A stretch of DNA of 64,000 nucleotides from Streptomyces plumbidurans. GTDB taxonomy: Bacteria > Actinomycetota > Actinomycetes > Streptomycetales > Streptomycetaceae. The stretch spans positions 1 through 64,000 of the forward strand of contig NZ_JAFJSY010000022.1 of NCBI RefSeq assembly GCF_019857225.1, written 5' to 3'. Both the position numbers and the translations under genes were made by a program. Position 1 is the stretch's first letter. Each line of letters starts with the position of its first letter. Positions 7,255-15,352 of this stretch are shown here, in pieces. A model generated the notes under the pieces. It saw only the letters and a program-made list of their open reading frames with translations. It was not told the DNA's origin and made no database searches.

Positions 7255-8937
7255 ATGCCCGACGACACCCAGGACGTGATTTCCGGTGGTCATCTCGTTG
7301 CCAAGGCGCTCAAGGCAGAGGGAGTCGACCGCATCTACACGTTGTGCGGCGGCCACATCATCGACATCTACGACGGCTGCGTCGACGAGGGCATAGAGGT
7401 CGTCGACGTCCGACACGAGCAGGTCGCCGCCCACGCCGCCGACGGCTACGCCCGCATCACCGGCAAGCCCGGCTGCGCCGTCGTCACCGCGGGCCCCGGA
7501 ACGACCGACGCCGTCACCGGTGTCGCCAACGCGTTCCGCGCGGAGTCCCCGATGCTGCTGATCGGCGGCCAAGGGGCCCTCACCCAGCACAAGATGGGCT
7601 CACTGCAGGACCTGCCGCACGTCGACATGATGACGCCGATCACCAAGTTCGCCGCGGCCGTGCCGGACACGGCCCGCGCGGCGGACATGGTGTCGATGGC
7701 GTTCCGCGAGTGCTACCACGGCGCGCCCGGCCCCTCCTTCCTCGAGATCCCGCGCGACGTGCTGGACGCCAAGGTGCCCGCGGACAGGGCGCGGGTGCCG
7801 AAGGCCGGCGCCTACCGGGCCTCGACCCGCTCGGCCGGCGACCCCGAGGCGATCGAGAAGCTCGCCGACCTGCTCGTGCACGCCGAGAAGCCGGCCATTC
7901 TGCTCGGCAGCCAGGTCTGGACGACCCGTGGCAGCGAGGCGGCGACCGACCTCGTCCGCACCCTGAACATCCCGGCGTACATGAACGGCGCGGCGCGCGG
8001 CACCCTCCCGCCGGGCGACCCGCACCACTACCAGCTCTCCCGCCGCTACGCCTTCTCCAACGCCGACGTCATCGTCATCGTCGGCACGCCCTTCGACTTC
8101 CGCATGGGCTACGGCAAGCGCCTGTCCCCGGACGCGACCGTCGTGCAGATCGACCTCGACTACCGCACCGTCGGCAAGAACCGCGACATCGACCTCGGCA
8201 TCGTCGGCGACGCGGGACTCGTCCTGAAGTCGGTCACCGAGGCCGCCTCCGGACGCGTCAACGGCGGGGCCGCCAAGCGCAAGGAGTGGCTGGACGAACT
8301 GCGCGCGGCCGAGCAGACCGCCATCGAGAAGCGGCTGCCGAGCCTGAAGTCCGACGCCTCGCCGATCCATCCGTACCGCCTGGTCAGCGAGATCAACGAC
8401 TTCCTCACCGAGGACTCGATCTACATCGGCGACGGCGGCGACATCGTCACCTTCTCCGGGCAGGTCGTCCAGCCCAAGGCGCCCGGGCACTGGATGGACC
8501 CGGGCCCGCTCGGCACCCTCGGCGTCGGCATCCCCTTCGTGCTCGCGGCCAAGCAGGCGCGGCCCGACAAGGAGGTGGTGGCCCTCTTCGGCGACGGCGC
8601 CTTCTCACTGACCGGCTGGGACTTCGAGACCCTCGTCCGCTACGACCTCCCCTTCGTCGGCATCGTCGGCAACAACTCCTCGATGAACCAGATCCGTTAC
8701 GGCCAGAAGGCCAAGTACGGCGAGGAGCGCGAGCGGGTCGGCAACACCCTCGGCGATGTCCACTACGACAAGTTCGCGCAGATGCTGGGCGGTTACGGCG
8801 AGGAGGTCCGCGACCCCGCCGACATCGGCCCCGCGCTGCGCCGCGCCCGCGAGTCGGGCAAGCCGTCGCTGATCAACGTCTGGGTCGACCCGGACGCGTA
8901 CGCCCCCGGAACCATGAACCAGACCATGTACAAGTGA
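7255..8937 (+). CDS. oxc: ThDP-dependent enzyme, probable oxalyl-CoA decarboxylase (IlvG-like clade)
   Basis: A 560-aa thiamine-diphosphate enzyme. The ThDP-activating Glu is in VRHEQ (Glu55) and the Mg/ThDP motif GDG (446-448) is followed 24 residues later by NN (473-474). Expected role: oxalyl-CoA to formyl-CoA plus CO2, in the cytosol, paired with the formyl-CoA transferase 9 bp downstream. The call rests mainly on that pairing. The protein lacks the PGFLNG and GARLNW-type signatures of Oxalobacter Oxc and E. coli YfdU. It reads more like the actinobacterial acetolactate-synthase-like Rv1820/IlvG group (LCGGHIIDIYDG, GTPFDFRMGYG). A 2-hydroxyacyl-CoA lyase or another ThDP lyase is the main alternative. 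The ATG at 7255 follows a purine-rich GAAGGGACAGGA leader. Confidence 0.7.
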   Translation: MPDDTQDVISGGHLVAKALKAEGVDRIYTLCGGHIIDIYDGCVDEGIEVVDVRHEQVAAHAADGYARITGKPGCAVVTAGPGTTDAVTGVANAFRAESPMLLIGGQGALTQHKMGSLQDLPHVDMMTPITKFAAAVPDTARAADMVSMAFRECYHGAPGPSFLEIPRDVLDAKVPADRARVPKAGAYRASTRSAGDPEAIEKLADLLVHAEKPAILLGSQVWTTRGSEAATDLVRTLNIPAYMNGAARGTLPPGDPHHYQLSRRYAFSNADVIVIVGTPFDFRMGYGKRLSPDATVVQIDLDYRTVGKNRDIDLGIVGDAGLVLKSVTEAASGRVNGGAAKRKEWLDELRAAEQTAIEKRLPSLKSDASPIHPYRLVSEINDFLTEDSIYIGDGGDIVTFSGQVVQPKAPGHWMDPGPLGTLGVGIPFVLAAKQARPDKEVVALFGDGAFSLTGWDFETLVRYDLPFVGIVGNNSSMNQIRYGQKAKYGEERERVGNTLGDVHYDKFAQMLGGYGEEVRDPADIGPALRRARESGKPSLINVWVDPDAYAPGTMNQTMYK

Positions 8938-8946
8938 GGTGACCTG

Positions 8947-10215
8947 GTGACCACCGACACCACCGAGACCATCTCGACCTCGCAGCCGACCAAGGCTCTT
9001 GCGGGTGTTCGTGTCCTCGACATGACGCACGTCCAGTCCGGGCCCTCCGCCACCCAGTTGCTGGCCTGGCTCGGCGCGGACGTCATCAAGCTGGAGGCGC
9101 CGACCGGGGACATCACGCGGGGGCAGCTGCGCGACCTCCCGGACGTCGACTCCCTCTACTTCACGATGCTCAACTGCAACAAGCGGAGCATCACCCTCAA
9201 CACCAAGACCGAGCGCGGCAAGGAGATCCTCACCGAGCTGATCCGGCGCTCCGACGTCATGGTCGAGAACTTCGGACCGGGCGCGGTCGACCGCATGGGC
9301 TTCACCTGGGACCGCATCCAGGAGATCAATCCGCGGATCGTCTATGCCTCCATCAAGGGGTTCGGCGAGGGCCCGTACACCAACTTCAAGGCGTACGAAG
9401 TCGTCGCGCAGGCCATGGGCGGGTCGATGTCGACCACCGGTTTCGAGGACGGGCCGCCGCTGGCGACGGGGGCCCAGATCGGGGACTCGGGCACGGGCGT
9501 CCACGTCGTGGCGGGGATCCTCGCGGCGCTGTTCCAGCGCGAGCACACCGGGCGCGGCCAGCGGGTCAACGTGGCCATGCAGCACGCCGTGCTCAACCTC
9601 TGCCGGGTGAAGCTGCGCGATCAGCAGCGCCTGACCCATGGTCCGCTCGCTGAATATCCGAACGAGGACTTCGGCACGGAAGTTCCCAGGTCCGGAAACG
9701 CGTCCGGCGGAGGCCAGCCCGGCTGGGCGGTCAAGTGCGCGCCGGGCGGCCCCAACGACTACGTGTACGTCATCGTGCAGCCCGTCGGCTGGAAGCCGCT
9801 CAGCGAGCTGATCGGCCGGCCCGAACTGGCCGACGACCCGGAGTGGTCGACGCCGCAGGCCCGGCTGCCCAAGCTCAACAAGATGTTCCAGCTGATCGAG
9901 GAGTGGTCCTCGACGCTGCCCAAGTGGGAGGTGCTGGAGCGGCTCAACGCCCACAACATCCCGTGCGGGCCGATCCTGTCCACCAAGGAGATCATCGAGG
10001 ACGACTCGCTGGTCGCCAACGAGATGGTCGTCACCGTGCCGCACCCCGAGCGGGGCGAGTTCGTGACCGTGGGCAGCCCGCTGAAGCTCTCCGACTCCCC
10101 CGTCGAGGTGACCAGTTCACCGCTGCTGGGCGAGCACAACGAAGCGGTCTACATCGGCGAGCTCGGCCTCGGTGACGAGGAGCTGCGCCTGCTCAAGTCG
10201 AACGGAGTGATCTGA
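8947..10215 (+). CDS. frc: Formyl-CoA:oxalate CoA-transferase
   Basis: A 422-aa class III (CaiB/BaiF) CoA-transferase, close in length to the 428-aa Oxalobacter enzyme and very similar to it block by block: VLDMTHVQSGP, VDSLYFTMLNCNKRSI, VENFGPGA-DRMGFTW, and the catalytic Asp in QIGDSGTG (Asp180, matching Asp169 of Oxalobacter Frc). The glycine loop (ASGGGQPGW) that covers the active site is retained. It moves CoA from formyl-CoA to oxalate, releasing formate and making oxalyl-CoA for the upstream ThDP enzyme. The start GTG at 8947 follows AGGTGACCTG. The gap to the downstream synthetase is a single base. Confidence 0.93.
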   Translation: MTTDTTETISTSQPTKALAGVRVLDMTHVQSGPSATQLLAWLGADVIKLEAPTGDITRGQLRDLPDVDSLYFTMLNCNKRSITLNTKTERGKEILTELIRRSDVMVENFGPGAVDRMGFTWDRIQEINPRIVYASIKGFGEGPYTNFKAYEVVAQAMGGSMSTTGFEDGPPLATGAQIGDSGTGVHVVAGILAALFQREHTGRGQRVNVAMQHAVLNLCRVKLRDQQRLTHGPLAEYPNEDFGTEVPRSGNASGGGQPGWAVKCAPGGPNDYVYVIVQPVGWKPLSELIGRPELADDPEWSTPQARLPKLNKMFQLIEEWSSTLPKWEVLERLNAHNIPCGPILSTKEIIEDDSLVANEMVVTVPHPERGEFVTVGSPLKLSDSPVEVTSSPLLGEHNEAVYIGELGLGDEELRLLKSNGVI

Positions 10216-10216
10216 C

Positions 10217-12364
10217 GTGATGGCCGAAGACCGGGTGCTGCGGGTGCGGTCGCTCCTCGACACTGTGCGGGCCGAGGGGCGGACCGCGCTGACCGCGCCC
10301 GAGGGCAAGGTGATCGCCGACGCGTACGGGATCGCCGTACCGGGAGAGGAGCTGGCGACCGACGTCGACGAGGCCGTCTCGTACGCGGCGCGCTTCGGCG
10401 GGCCGGTCGTGATGAAGATCGTCTCCCCGGACATCCTGCACAAGACCGACGCCGGCGGTGTGATCGTCGGCGTCGAGGGTGCCGCGGACGTCAGGGCCGC
10501 GTTCCACCGGATCGTCGAGAACGCGCGCGCGTACGACGCCTCGGCGCGGATCGAGGGCGTGCAGGTGCAGGAACTGCTGCCGCAGGGGCAGGAGGTCATC
10601 GTCGGTTCGGTGACGGACCCGACGTTCGGGAAGGTGGTGGCCTTCGGGCTCGGCGGTGTGCTCGTCGAGGTCCTCAAGGACATCACGTTCCGGCTGGCGC
10701 CGGTCAGCGCCGACGAGGCGATGTCGATGCTGGACTCGATCCGGTCGGCGGAGATCCTGAACGGGGTGCGCGGCGCCGCGGGCGTGGACCGGTGGGCGAT
10801 CGCCGAGCAGATCCGCCGGGTGTCACAGCTGGTGGCGGACTTCCCGGAGATCGCCGAGGTGGACCTCAACCCGGTGATCGCGACCCCGGAGGGCGCGGTC
10901 GCCGCCGACATCCGCGTGATCCTCGCCGAGAAGCAGCCACCCCCGCGCAGGACGTACACGCGCGAGGAGATCCTCACCTCGATGCGCCGCCTGATGGAGC
11001 CGTCCTCGGTCGCCGTCATCGGTGCCTCCAACGAGCCGGGCAAGATCGGCAACTCCGTGATGCGCAACCTCATCGACGGAGGCTTCGCCGGGGAGATCCA
11101 TCCGGTGAACCCCAAGGCCGATGACATTCAGGGCCGCAAGGCGTACAAGAGTGTCACGGACGTTCCCGGTGAGGTGGATGTGGCGGTCTTCGCTATCCCC
11201 GCCAAGTTCGTGGCCTCGGCCCTCGAAGAGGTGGGACGCAAGAACATCCCCAACGCCGTGCTGATCCCCTCCGGCTTCGCCGAGACCGGCGAGCACGAAC
11301 TCCAGGCGGAGATCGTCGCGATCGCGGAGCGGCACGGTGTACGCCTCCTCGGGCCGAACATCTACGGCTACTACTCGACGTGGCAGGACCTGTGCGCCAC
11401 GTTCTGCACGCCGTACGACGTCAAGGGCGGGGTGGCGCTGACCTCGCAGTCCGGCGGCATCGGCATGGCGATCCTGGGCTTCGCACGCACCACGAAGACG
11501 GGTGTGTCGGCCATCGTGGGCCTGGGCAACAAGTCGGACCTCGACGAGGACGACCTGCTGACCTGGTTCGGCGAGGACCCGCACACCGAGTGCATCGCGA
11601 TGCACCTGGAGGACCTCAAGGACGGGCGCGCCTTCGTGGAGGCCGCGCGGGCGACCGTGCCGAAGAAGCCGGTCGTGGTGCTGAAGGCGGGCCGTACGGC
11701 GGCGGGAGCGAAGGCCGCCGGCTCGCACACCGGGGCGCTCGCGGGCGACGACGCCGTCTACGACGACATCCTGAAGCAGGCCGGTGTCATCAGGGCGCCG
11801 GGCCTGAACGAGATGCTCGAGTACGCGCGCGCGTTGCCCGTCCTTCCCACCCCCAAGGGCGACAACGTCGTGATCATCACCGGGGCGGGCGGCAGCGGTG
11901 TGCTGCTGTCGGACGCGGTGACCGACAACGGCCTGTCCCTGATGGAGATCCCGCCGGACCTGGACGAGGCCTTCCGGAAGTTCATCCCTCCCTTCGGGGC
12001 GGCGGGCAACCCGGTCGACATCACCGGGGGCGAGCCGCCGTCGACGTACGAGGCGACGATCCGGCTGGGCCTGGAGGACCCGCGCATCCACTCGCTGGTC
12101 CTCGGCTACTGGCACACCATCGTCACTCCCCCGATGGTCTTCGCGGAGCTCACCGCGCGCGTGGTGGCCGAGTTCCGCGAGCGCGGCATCGAGAAGCCCG
12201 TGGTGGCCTCCCTCGCGGGTGACGTCGAGGTCGAGGAGGCCTGCCAGTACCTCTACGAGCGAGGGGTCGTGGCGTACCCGTACACGACCGAGAAGCCGGT
12301 GGCGGTACTCGGCGCGAAGTACCGCTGGGCGCGCGCGGCGGGGCTGTTGGGGGGCGGTTCATGA
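10217..12364 (+). CDS. ADP-forming acyl-CoA synthetase (single-chain, ATP-grasp first)
   Basis: A 715-aa fusion. An ATP-grasp beta-type domain (about 1-235) precedes a CoA-binding alpha-type domain beginning near SSVAVIGASNEPGKIGN (about 262-278), then a ligase/CoA domain with the phosphohistidine loop GSHTGALAG (His504). The domain order is swapped relative to acetate-CoA ligases that start with the CoA-binding domain. It interconverts an acid, CoA and ATP with the acyl-CoA, ADP and phosphate. In this operon it may prime the cycle by making formyl-CoA or oxalyl-CoA, or recover energy from an acyl-CoA; the substrate is not proven. The start is GTG 10217 or the next codon ATG 10220. Confidence 0.87.
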   Translation: MMAEDRVLRVRSLLDTVRAEGRTALTAPEGKVIADAYGIAVPGEELATDVDEAVSYAARFGGPVVMKIVSPDILHKTDAGGVIVGVEGAADVRAAFHRIVENARAYDASARIEGVQVQELLPQGQEVIVGSVTDPTFGKVVAFGLGGVLVEVLKDITFRLAPVSADEAMSMLDSIRSAEILNGVRGAAGVDRWAIAEQIRRVSQLVADFPEIAEVDLNPVIATPEGAVAADIRVILAEKQPPPRRTYTREEILTSMRRLMEPSSVAVIGASNEPGKIGNSVMRNLIDGGFAGEIHPVNPKADDIQGRKAYKSVTDVPGEVDVAVFAIPAKFVASALEEVGRKNIPNAVLIPSGFAETGEHELQAEIVAIAERHGVRLLGPNIYGYYSTWQDLCATFCTPYDVKGGVALTSQSGGIGMAILGFARTTKTGVSAIVGLGNKSDLDEDDLLTWFGEDPHTECIAMHLEDLKDGRAFVEAARATVPKKPVVVLKAGRTAAGAKAAGSHTGALAGDDAVYDDILKQAGVIRAPGLNEMLEYARALPVLPTPKGDNVVIITGAGGSGVLLSDAVTDNGLSLMEIPPDLDEAFRKFIPPFGAAGNPVDITGGEPPSTYEATIRLGLEDPRIHSLVLGYWHTIVTPPMVFAELTARVVAEFRERGIEKPVVASLAGDVEVEEACQYLYERGVVAYPYTTEKPVAVLGAKYRWARAAGLLGGGS

Positions 12365-12377
12365 CGTGAGTGGACGC

Positions 12378-12409
12378 GGGGCCGGCCGGCAGTGCGGCCG
12401 GTCGGCCCC
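12378..12409 (+). terminator. Hairpin between the synthetase and the OFA pair (terminator or attenuator)
   Basis: GGGGCCGGCCGGC (12378-12390) and GCCGGTCGGCCCC (12397-12409) form a 13-bp stem with one G-U-type mismatch and a six-base loop. It lies 14 bp past the synthetase stop. It could end the enzyme transcript or lower readthrough into the two transporter genes starting at 12485. Confidence 0.6.
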
Positions 12410-12484
12410 CGGGACCCGTGCGCACGCGAAATGCATTGGACAGGGGGCGCTGGCCAGAGCTTTCGACGCAAGGGGCACTGAGCA

Positions 12485-13876
12485 ATGGCAACGACCTACC
12501 ATCCGTCCGTCCCCCGCAGGGAGGTGACGGACCGCAACGGGCGCGTGTATCGCATCGGCGAATCGGATGTCGATCTGATGGGCCGGACACGCACCTGGAT
12601 GGCCGTCCTGCCCTGGGTGGGCACGGCGGGCATCGGCTCCGCCGCGTGCGCATTCGCGGCGGCGGCAGGCCCGCTCCACACGGCGCATCCGTGGAGCGGC
12701 CAGGACATCTTCCGGCTGCTGGGCGTCTGGGTGTTCTTCCAGGCGGCCGTGGCCTTCCCCGCCGGGCGGCTGCGGGAGAGCGGCAGGCTCCCGGCGCGTA
12801 CGGCGATGACGATCGGCGCCGTGTGCACGCTGCTGGGCGGTGCGGCCCTGGCGTTCGCGCCGCACGAGAGCGCCGCACACCTCGGCTTCGGCGTGTTCGG
12901 CGGCATCGGCACCGGTCTCGTCCACGCGACCTGCGTGAACACGGCCGGCAAGTGGTTCCCGGAGCGCAGGGGCGCCGCGACGGGCCTGGCTGGCGGCGGT
13001 CTCGCCCTCGGGGCCGTGCCGTTCGCCGTCCTGTTCGCCGCGGACCTCGACCCGAGCGCCGCGCGGGCCGTGCTCACCGGTGCGGGCATCGGGCTGTGCC
13101 TGGCCGTGGCCGCGGCCGGCCGGCTCCTCCAGGACCCGCCGAAGAACTGGTGGCCCGCGCACATCGACCCGCTGAAGCCGGCCGCCGACCCGAGGATCCG
13201 CCGGGTACTGCGGAGGAACCCGCCGGCGGTCAGGCACTACACCCCGAAGGAGGCCGCCCGCACCCCCGTCCTGTGGTTGATGTCGGTCTGTCTGCTGTGC
13301 ACGGCCGGCATCGGCGCCCTCGGCATCGCGGTCCTCGTGCCGTACGGCGAGGAAATGGGCTTCGCCGACGGGGCCGTGACGGCGGCGATCGTCCTGACGG
13401 CCCTCGTCGCCGGCGTCGCAGGCGGTGTCGCCGGCCGGATCTCCGACCGCTACGGGCGCCGCAACACGCTCGGCATCGTCTGCATCGGGCTCGGCACGGC
13501 GCAGTTCGGCCTGCTGGTCTCGGGGCGGGCGGGCAGCATGCCGTTCTTCCTGTTCAGCGCCGTGGTCTGCGGCCTCTGCGGCGGGGCGGTCCTCCCGCTG
13601 TTCGCGGCCATGACGGCGGACTGCTTCGGCGAGAACCACCACGCCGCCAACTACGGCCTGGTCCACAGTTCGACGGCGGTCCCCGGGCTCGTCGGCCTCG
13701 TGACGGGCGCGCTCGTCACCGGCTCGTGGGACTACCACAGCGTGTTCACCGCGGCCGGGTCCGTCGGCCTGGCCACCGCAGTACTGGCGCTTTTCCTGAA
13801 GGCACCGGGCAGGCCGAACGCCCGGCGCATCGTCCCCAACCCGCACCCGCTCGGCGAGGAGATGTCACTGACATGA
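12485..13876 (+). CDS. OFA-family MFS transporter (oxalate:formate antiporter type), copy 1
   Basis: A 463-aa major facilitator with about 12 hydrophobic segments. A cytosolic N-terminal stretch, REVTDRNGRVYRIGE (about 13-27), is shared with the adjacent paralogue. The MFS loop KWFPERRGAATG follows TM4, the central loop has DPPKNWWPAHIDPLKP and NPPAVRHYTPKEA, and the TM8-9 loop has ISDRYGRRN. OFA carriers exchange oxalate for formate, matching the neighbouring formyl-CoA cycle. The stop overlaps the ATG of copy 2 (ATGA), so the two are translationally coupled. Other monocarboxylates are possible substrates. Confidence 0.83.
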   Translation: MATTYHPSVPRREVTDRNGRVYRIGESDVDLMGRTRTWMAVLPWVGTAGIGSAACAFAAAAGPLHTAHPWSGQDIFRLLGVWVFFQAAVAFPAGRLRESGRLPARTAMTIGAVCTLLGGAALAFAPHESAAHLGFGVFGGIGTGLVHATCVNTAGKWFPERRGAATGLAGGGLALGAVPFAVLFAADLDPSAARAVLTGAGIGLCLAVAAAGRLLQDPPKNWWPAHIDPLKPAADPRIRRVLRRNPPAVRHYTPKEAARTPVLWLMSVCLLCTAGIGALGIAVLVPYGEEMGFADGAVTAAIVLTALVAGVAGGVAGRISDRYGRRNTLGIVCIGLGTAQFGLLVSGRAGSMPFFLFSAVVCGLCGGAVLPLFAAMTADCFGENHHAANYGLVHSSTAVPGLVGLVTGALVTGSWDYHSVFTAAGSVGLATAVLALFLKAPGRPNARRIVPNPHPLGEEMSLT

Positions 13877-15282
13877 CCGCGGACCCCATAGCAACAGGCA
13901 GCTCATCGGCGGATCCAGGCGCCGCACACCGTCCCTACCGTGAAGTGACCGACGCCCGCGGCCGTGTCTACCGCGTGGGCGAGACCGACCGGGACATCCT
14001 CGGTCACTCCCGCAAGTTCATGATGTACCTCCCCTGGGTCGCCATGATGGCGATCAGCGTCTCCGAGTACGCCTACGGCTCCGCGGAGGACACCCTCTCC
14101 GAGGCGCACGGCTGGACGCAGAGCAACACCTTCTGGATCCTGAGCATCTGGGTGTTCTTCCAGGCGGGCATCGCGTTCCCGGCGGGCTGGCTGCGCGAGC
14201 GCGGCATCCTCACGGCGCGCCGCGCCATGTACACGGGCGCCGCGATGTGTCTGGTCGGCTTCCTGGCCCTGTCCCACTTCGACAACGTGATACTGGCCAT
14301 CCTCGGCTTCGGCGTGGTCGGCGGTCTGGGCTCGGGCCTGATCTACGCGACCTGCATCAACATGGTCGGAAAGTGGTTCCCGGAACGGCGGGGCGCGAAG
14401 ACCGGCTTCGTCAACGGCGGCTTCGCCTACGGCTCGCTGCCGTTCATCTTCATCTTCAACTACGCCTTCGACACCGGGAACTACAACGAGGTGCTCGACC
14501 TGATCGGCGTGTACGTGCTGATCGTGGTGGCGGTCTGCGCCTACTTCTTCAAGGACCCGCCGAAGAACTGGTGGCCGGCCGAAGTCGATCCGCTGTCGCA
14601 CTCCGGGAACAGCAAGAGCGCCGCGAGTCTGGCGAAGAACCCGCCGGCGGTCCGCCAGTTCACCCCGAAGGAGGCCGTCAGCACGGGCATGCTGCCCCTG
14701 ATGTGGATCACGGTCGTGATGACCGGCGGTGTGTCGATCTTCGGGATCTCCTTCCAGGTCGACTACGCCAAGGAGATCGGTTTCGGCCCGCTGGTCGCCG
14801 CGTCCTCGATGGGTGTCATGGCCGTCATCAACGGCGTCGGCCGCGCCTTGGTCGGCTGGCTTTCGGACCACTGGGGCCGCAAGAACGCCCTGGTCTTCGT
14901 CATCGTCGTCCTCGGCCTGGCCCAGTTCGGCGTCATCTGGGCCGGTGACATGAAGAGCGAGTGGCTGTTCCTGTTCTTCGCCTTCCTCTCCGGCTTCGGC
15001 GGCGGCGCCTTCTACCCGATGTTCGCCGCCCTGACCCCGGACTACTTCGGGGAGAACTACAACGCCACCAACTACGGCCTGGTGTACAGCGGCAAGCTGA
15101 TCAGCGGCCTGTTCGGTGGCGGGCTCGGCTCGATGGTGGTGGGCGCCTGGGGTTACAACGGTGCCTACGCGCTGGCCGGCGGGATCTCGATGGTGGCGGC
15201 GGCGCTGGCGCTGCTGCTGCGTCAGCCCGGTCGCAGCGGCAAGGAGGAGGCAGCCATCGCGCAGCCGCAGCCCGCGAGCTGA
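13873..15282 (+). CDS. OFA-family MFS transporter (oxalate:formate antiporter type), copy 2
   Basis: A 469-aa major facilitator, clearly paralogous to the gene it overlaps: REVTDARGRVYRVGE near the N-terminus, KWFPERRGAKTG, DPPKNWWPAEVDPLS and NPPAVRQFTPKEA. About 12 membrane segments. It differs mainly in the transmembrane helices, where copy 2 is richer in aromatic and Met residues, so the two may differ in substrate or form a functional pair. It is the last gene of the plus-strand run and is followed by a strong shared terminator. Unlike the OFA gene at 37.6 kb, no small-subunit gene follows. Confidence 0.83.
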   Translation: MTADPIATGSSSADPGAAHRPYREVTDARGRVYRVGETDRDILGHSRKFMMYLPWVAMMAISVSEYAYGSAEDTLSEAHGWTQSNTFWILSIWVFFQAGIAFPAGWLRERGILTARRAMYTGAAMCLVGFLALSHFDNVILAILGFGVVGGLGSGLIYATCINMVGKWFPERRGAKTGFVNGGFAYGSLPFIFIFNYAFDTGNYNEVLDLIGVYVLIVVAVCAYFFKDPPKNWWPAEVDPLSHSGNSKSAASLAKNPPAVRQFTPKEAVSTGMLPLMWITVVMTGGVSIFGISFQVDYAKEIGFGPLVAASSMGVMAVINGVGRALVGWLSDHWGRKNALVFVIVVLGLAQFGVIWAGDMKSEWLFLFFAFLSGFGGGAFYPMFAALTPDYFGENYNATNYGLVYSGKLISGLFGGGLGSMVVGAWGYNGAYALAGGISMVAAALALLLRQPGRSGKEEAAIAQPQPAS

Positions 15283-15293
15283 CGGCACGCGCG

Positions 15294-15335
15294 CGTGAGG
15301 AGGCACTCCCCGGTCGCGGGGAGGGCCTCCTCACG
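15294..15335. terminator. Strong bidirectional terminator between convergent genes
   Basis: An 11-bp perfect stem, CGTGAGGAGGC (15294-15304) with GCCTCCTCACG (15325-15335), encloses a second stem, CTCCCC/GGGGAG. It is placed 11 bp after the OFA copy 2 stop and 17 bp before the stop of the convergent isomerase-like gene, so it probably serves both transcripts. Confidence 0.85.
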
Positions 15336-15352
15336 TGTGTTCCCCGGGGGCG

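Noticed and set aside
5998..8937. A 979-codon frame that would extend the ThDP enzyme backwards across sucC
   Set aside because: The upstream part is antisense to sucC and crosses the divergent promoter; the ThDP fold begins at 7255.
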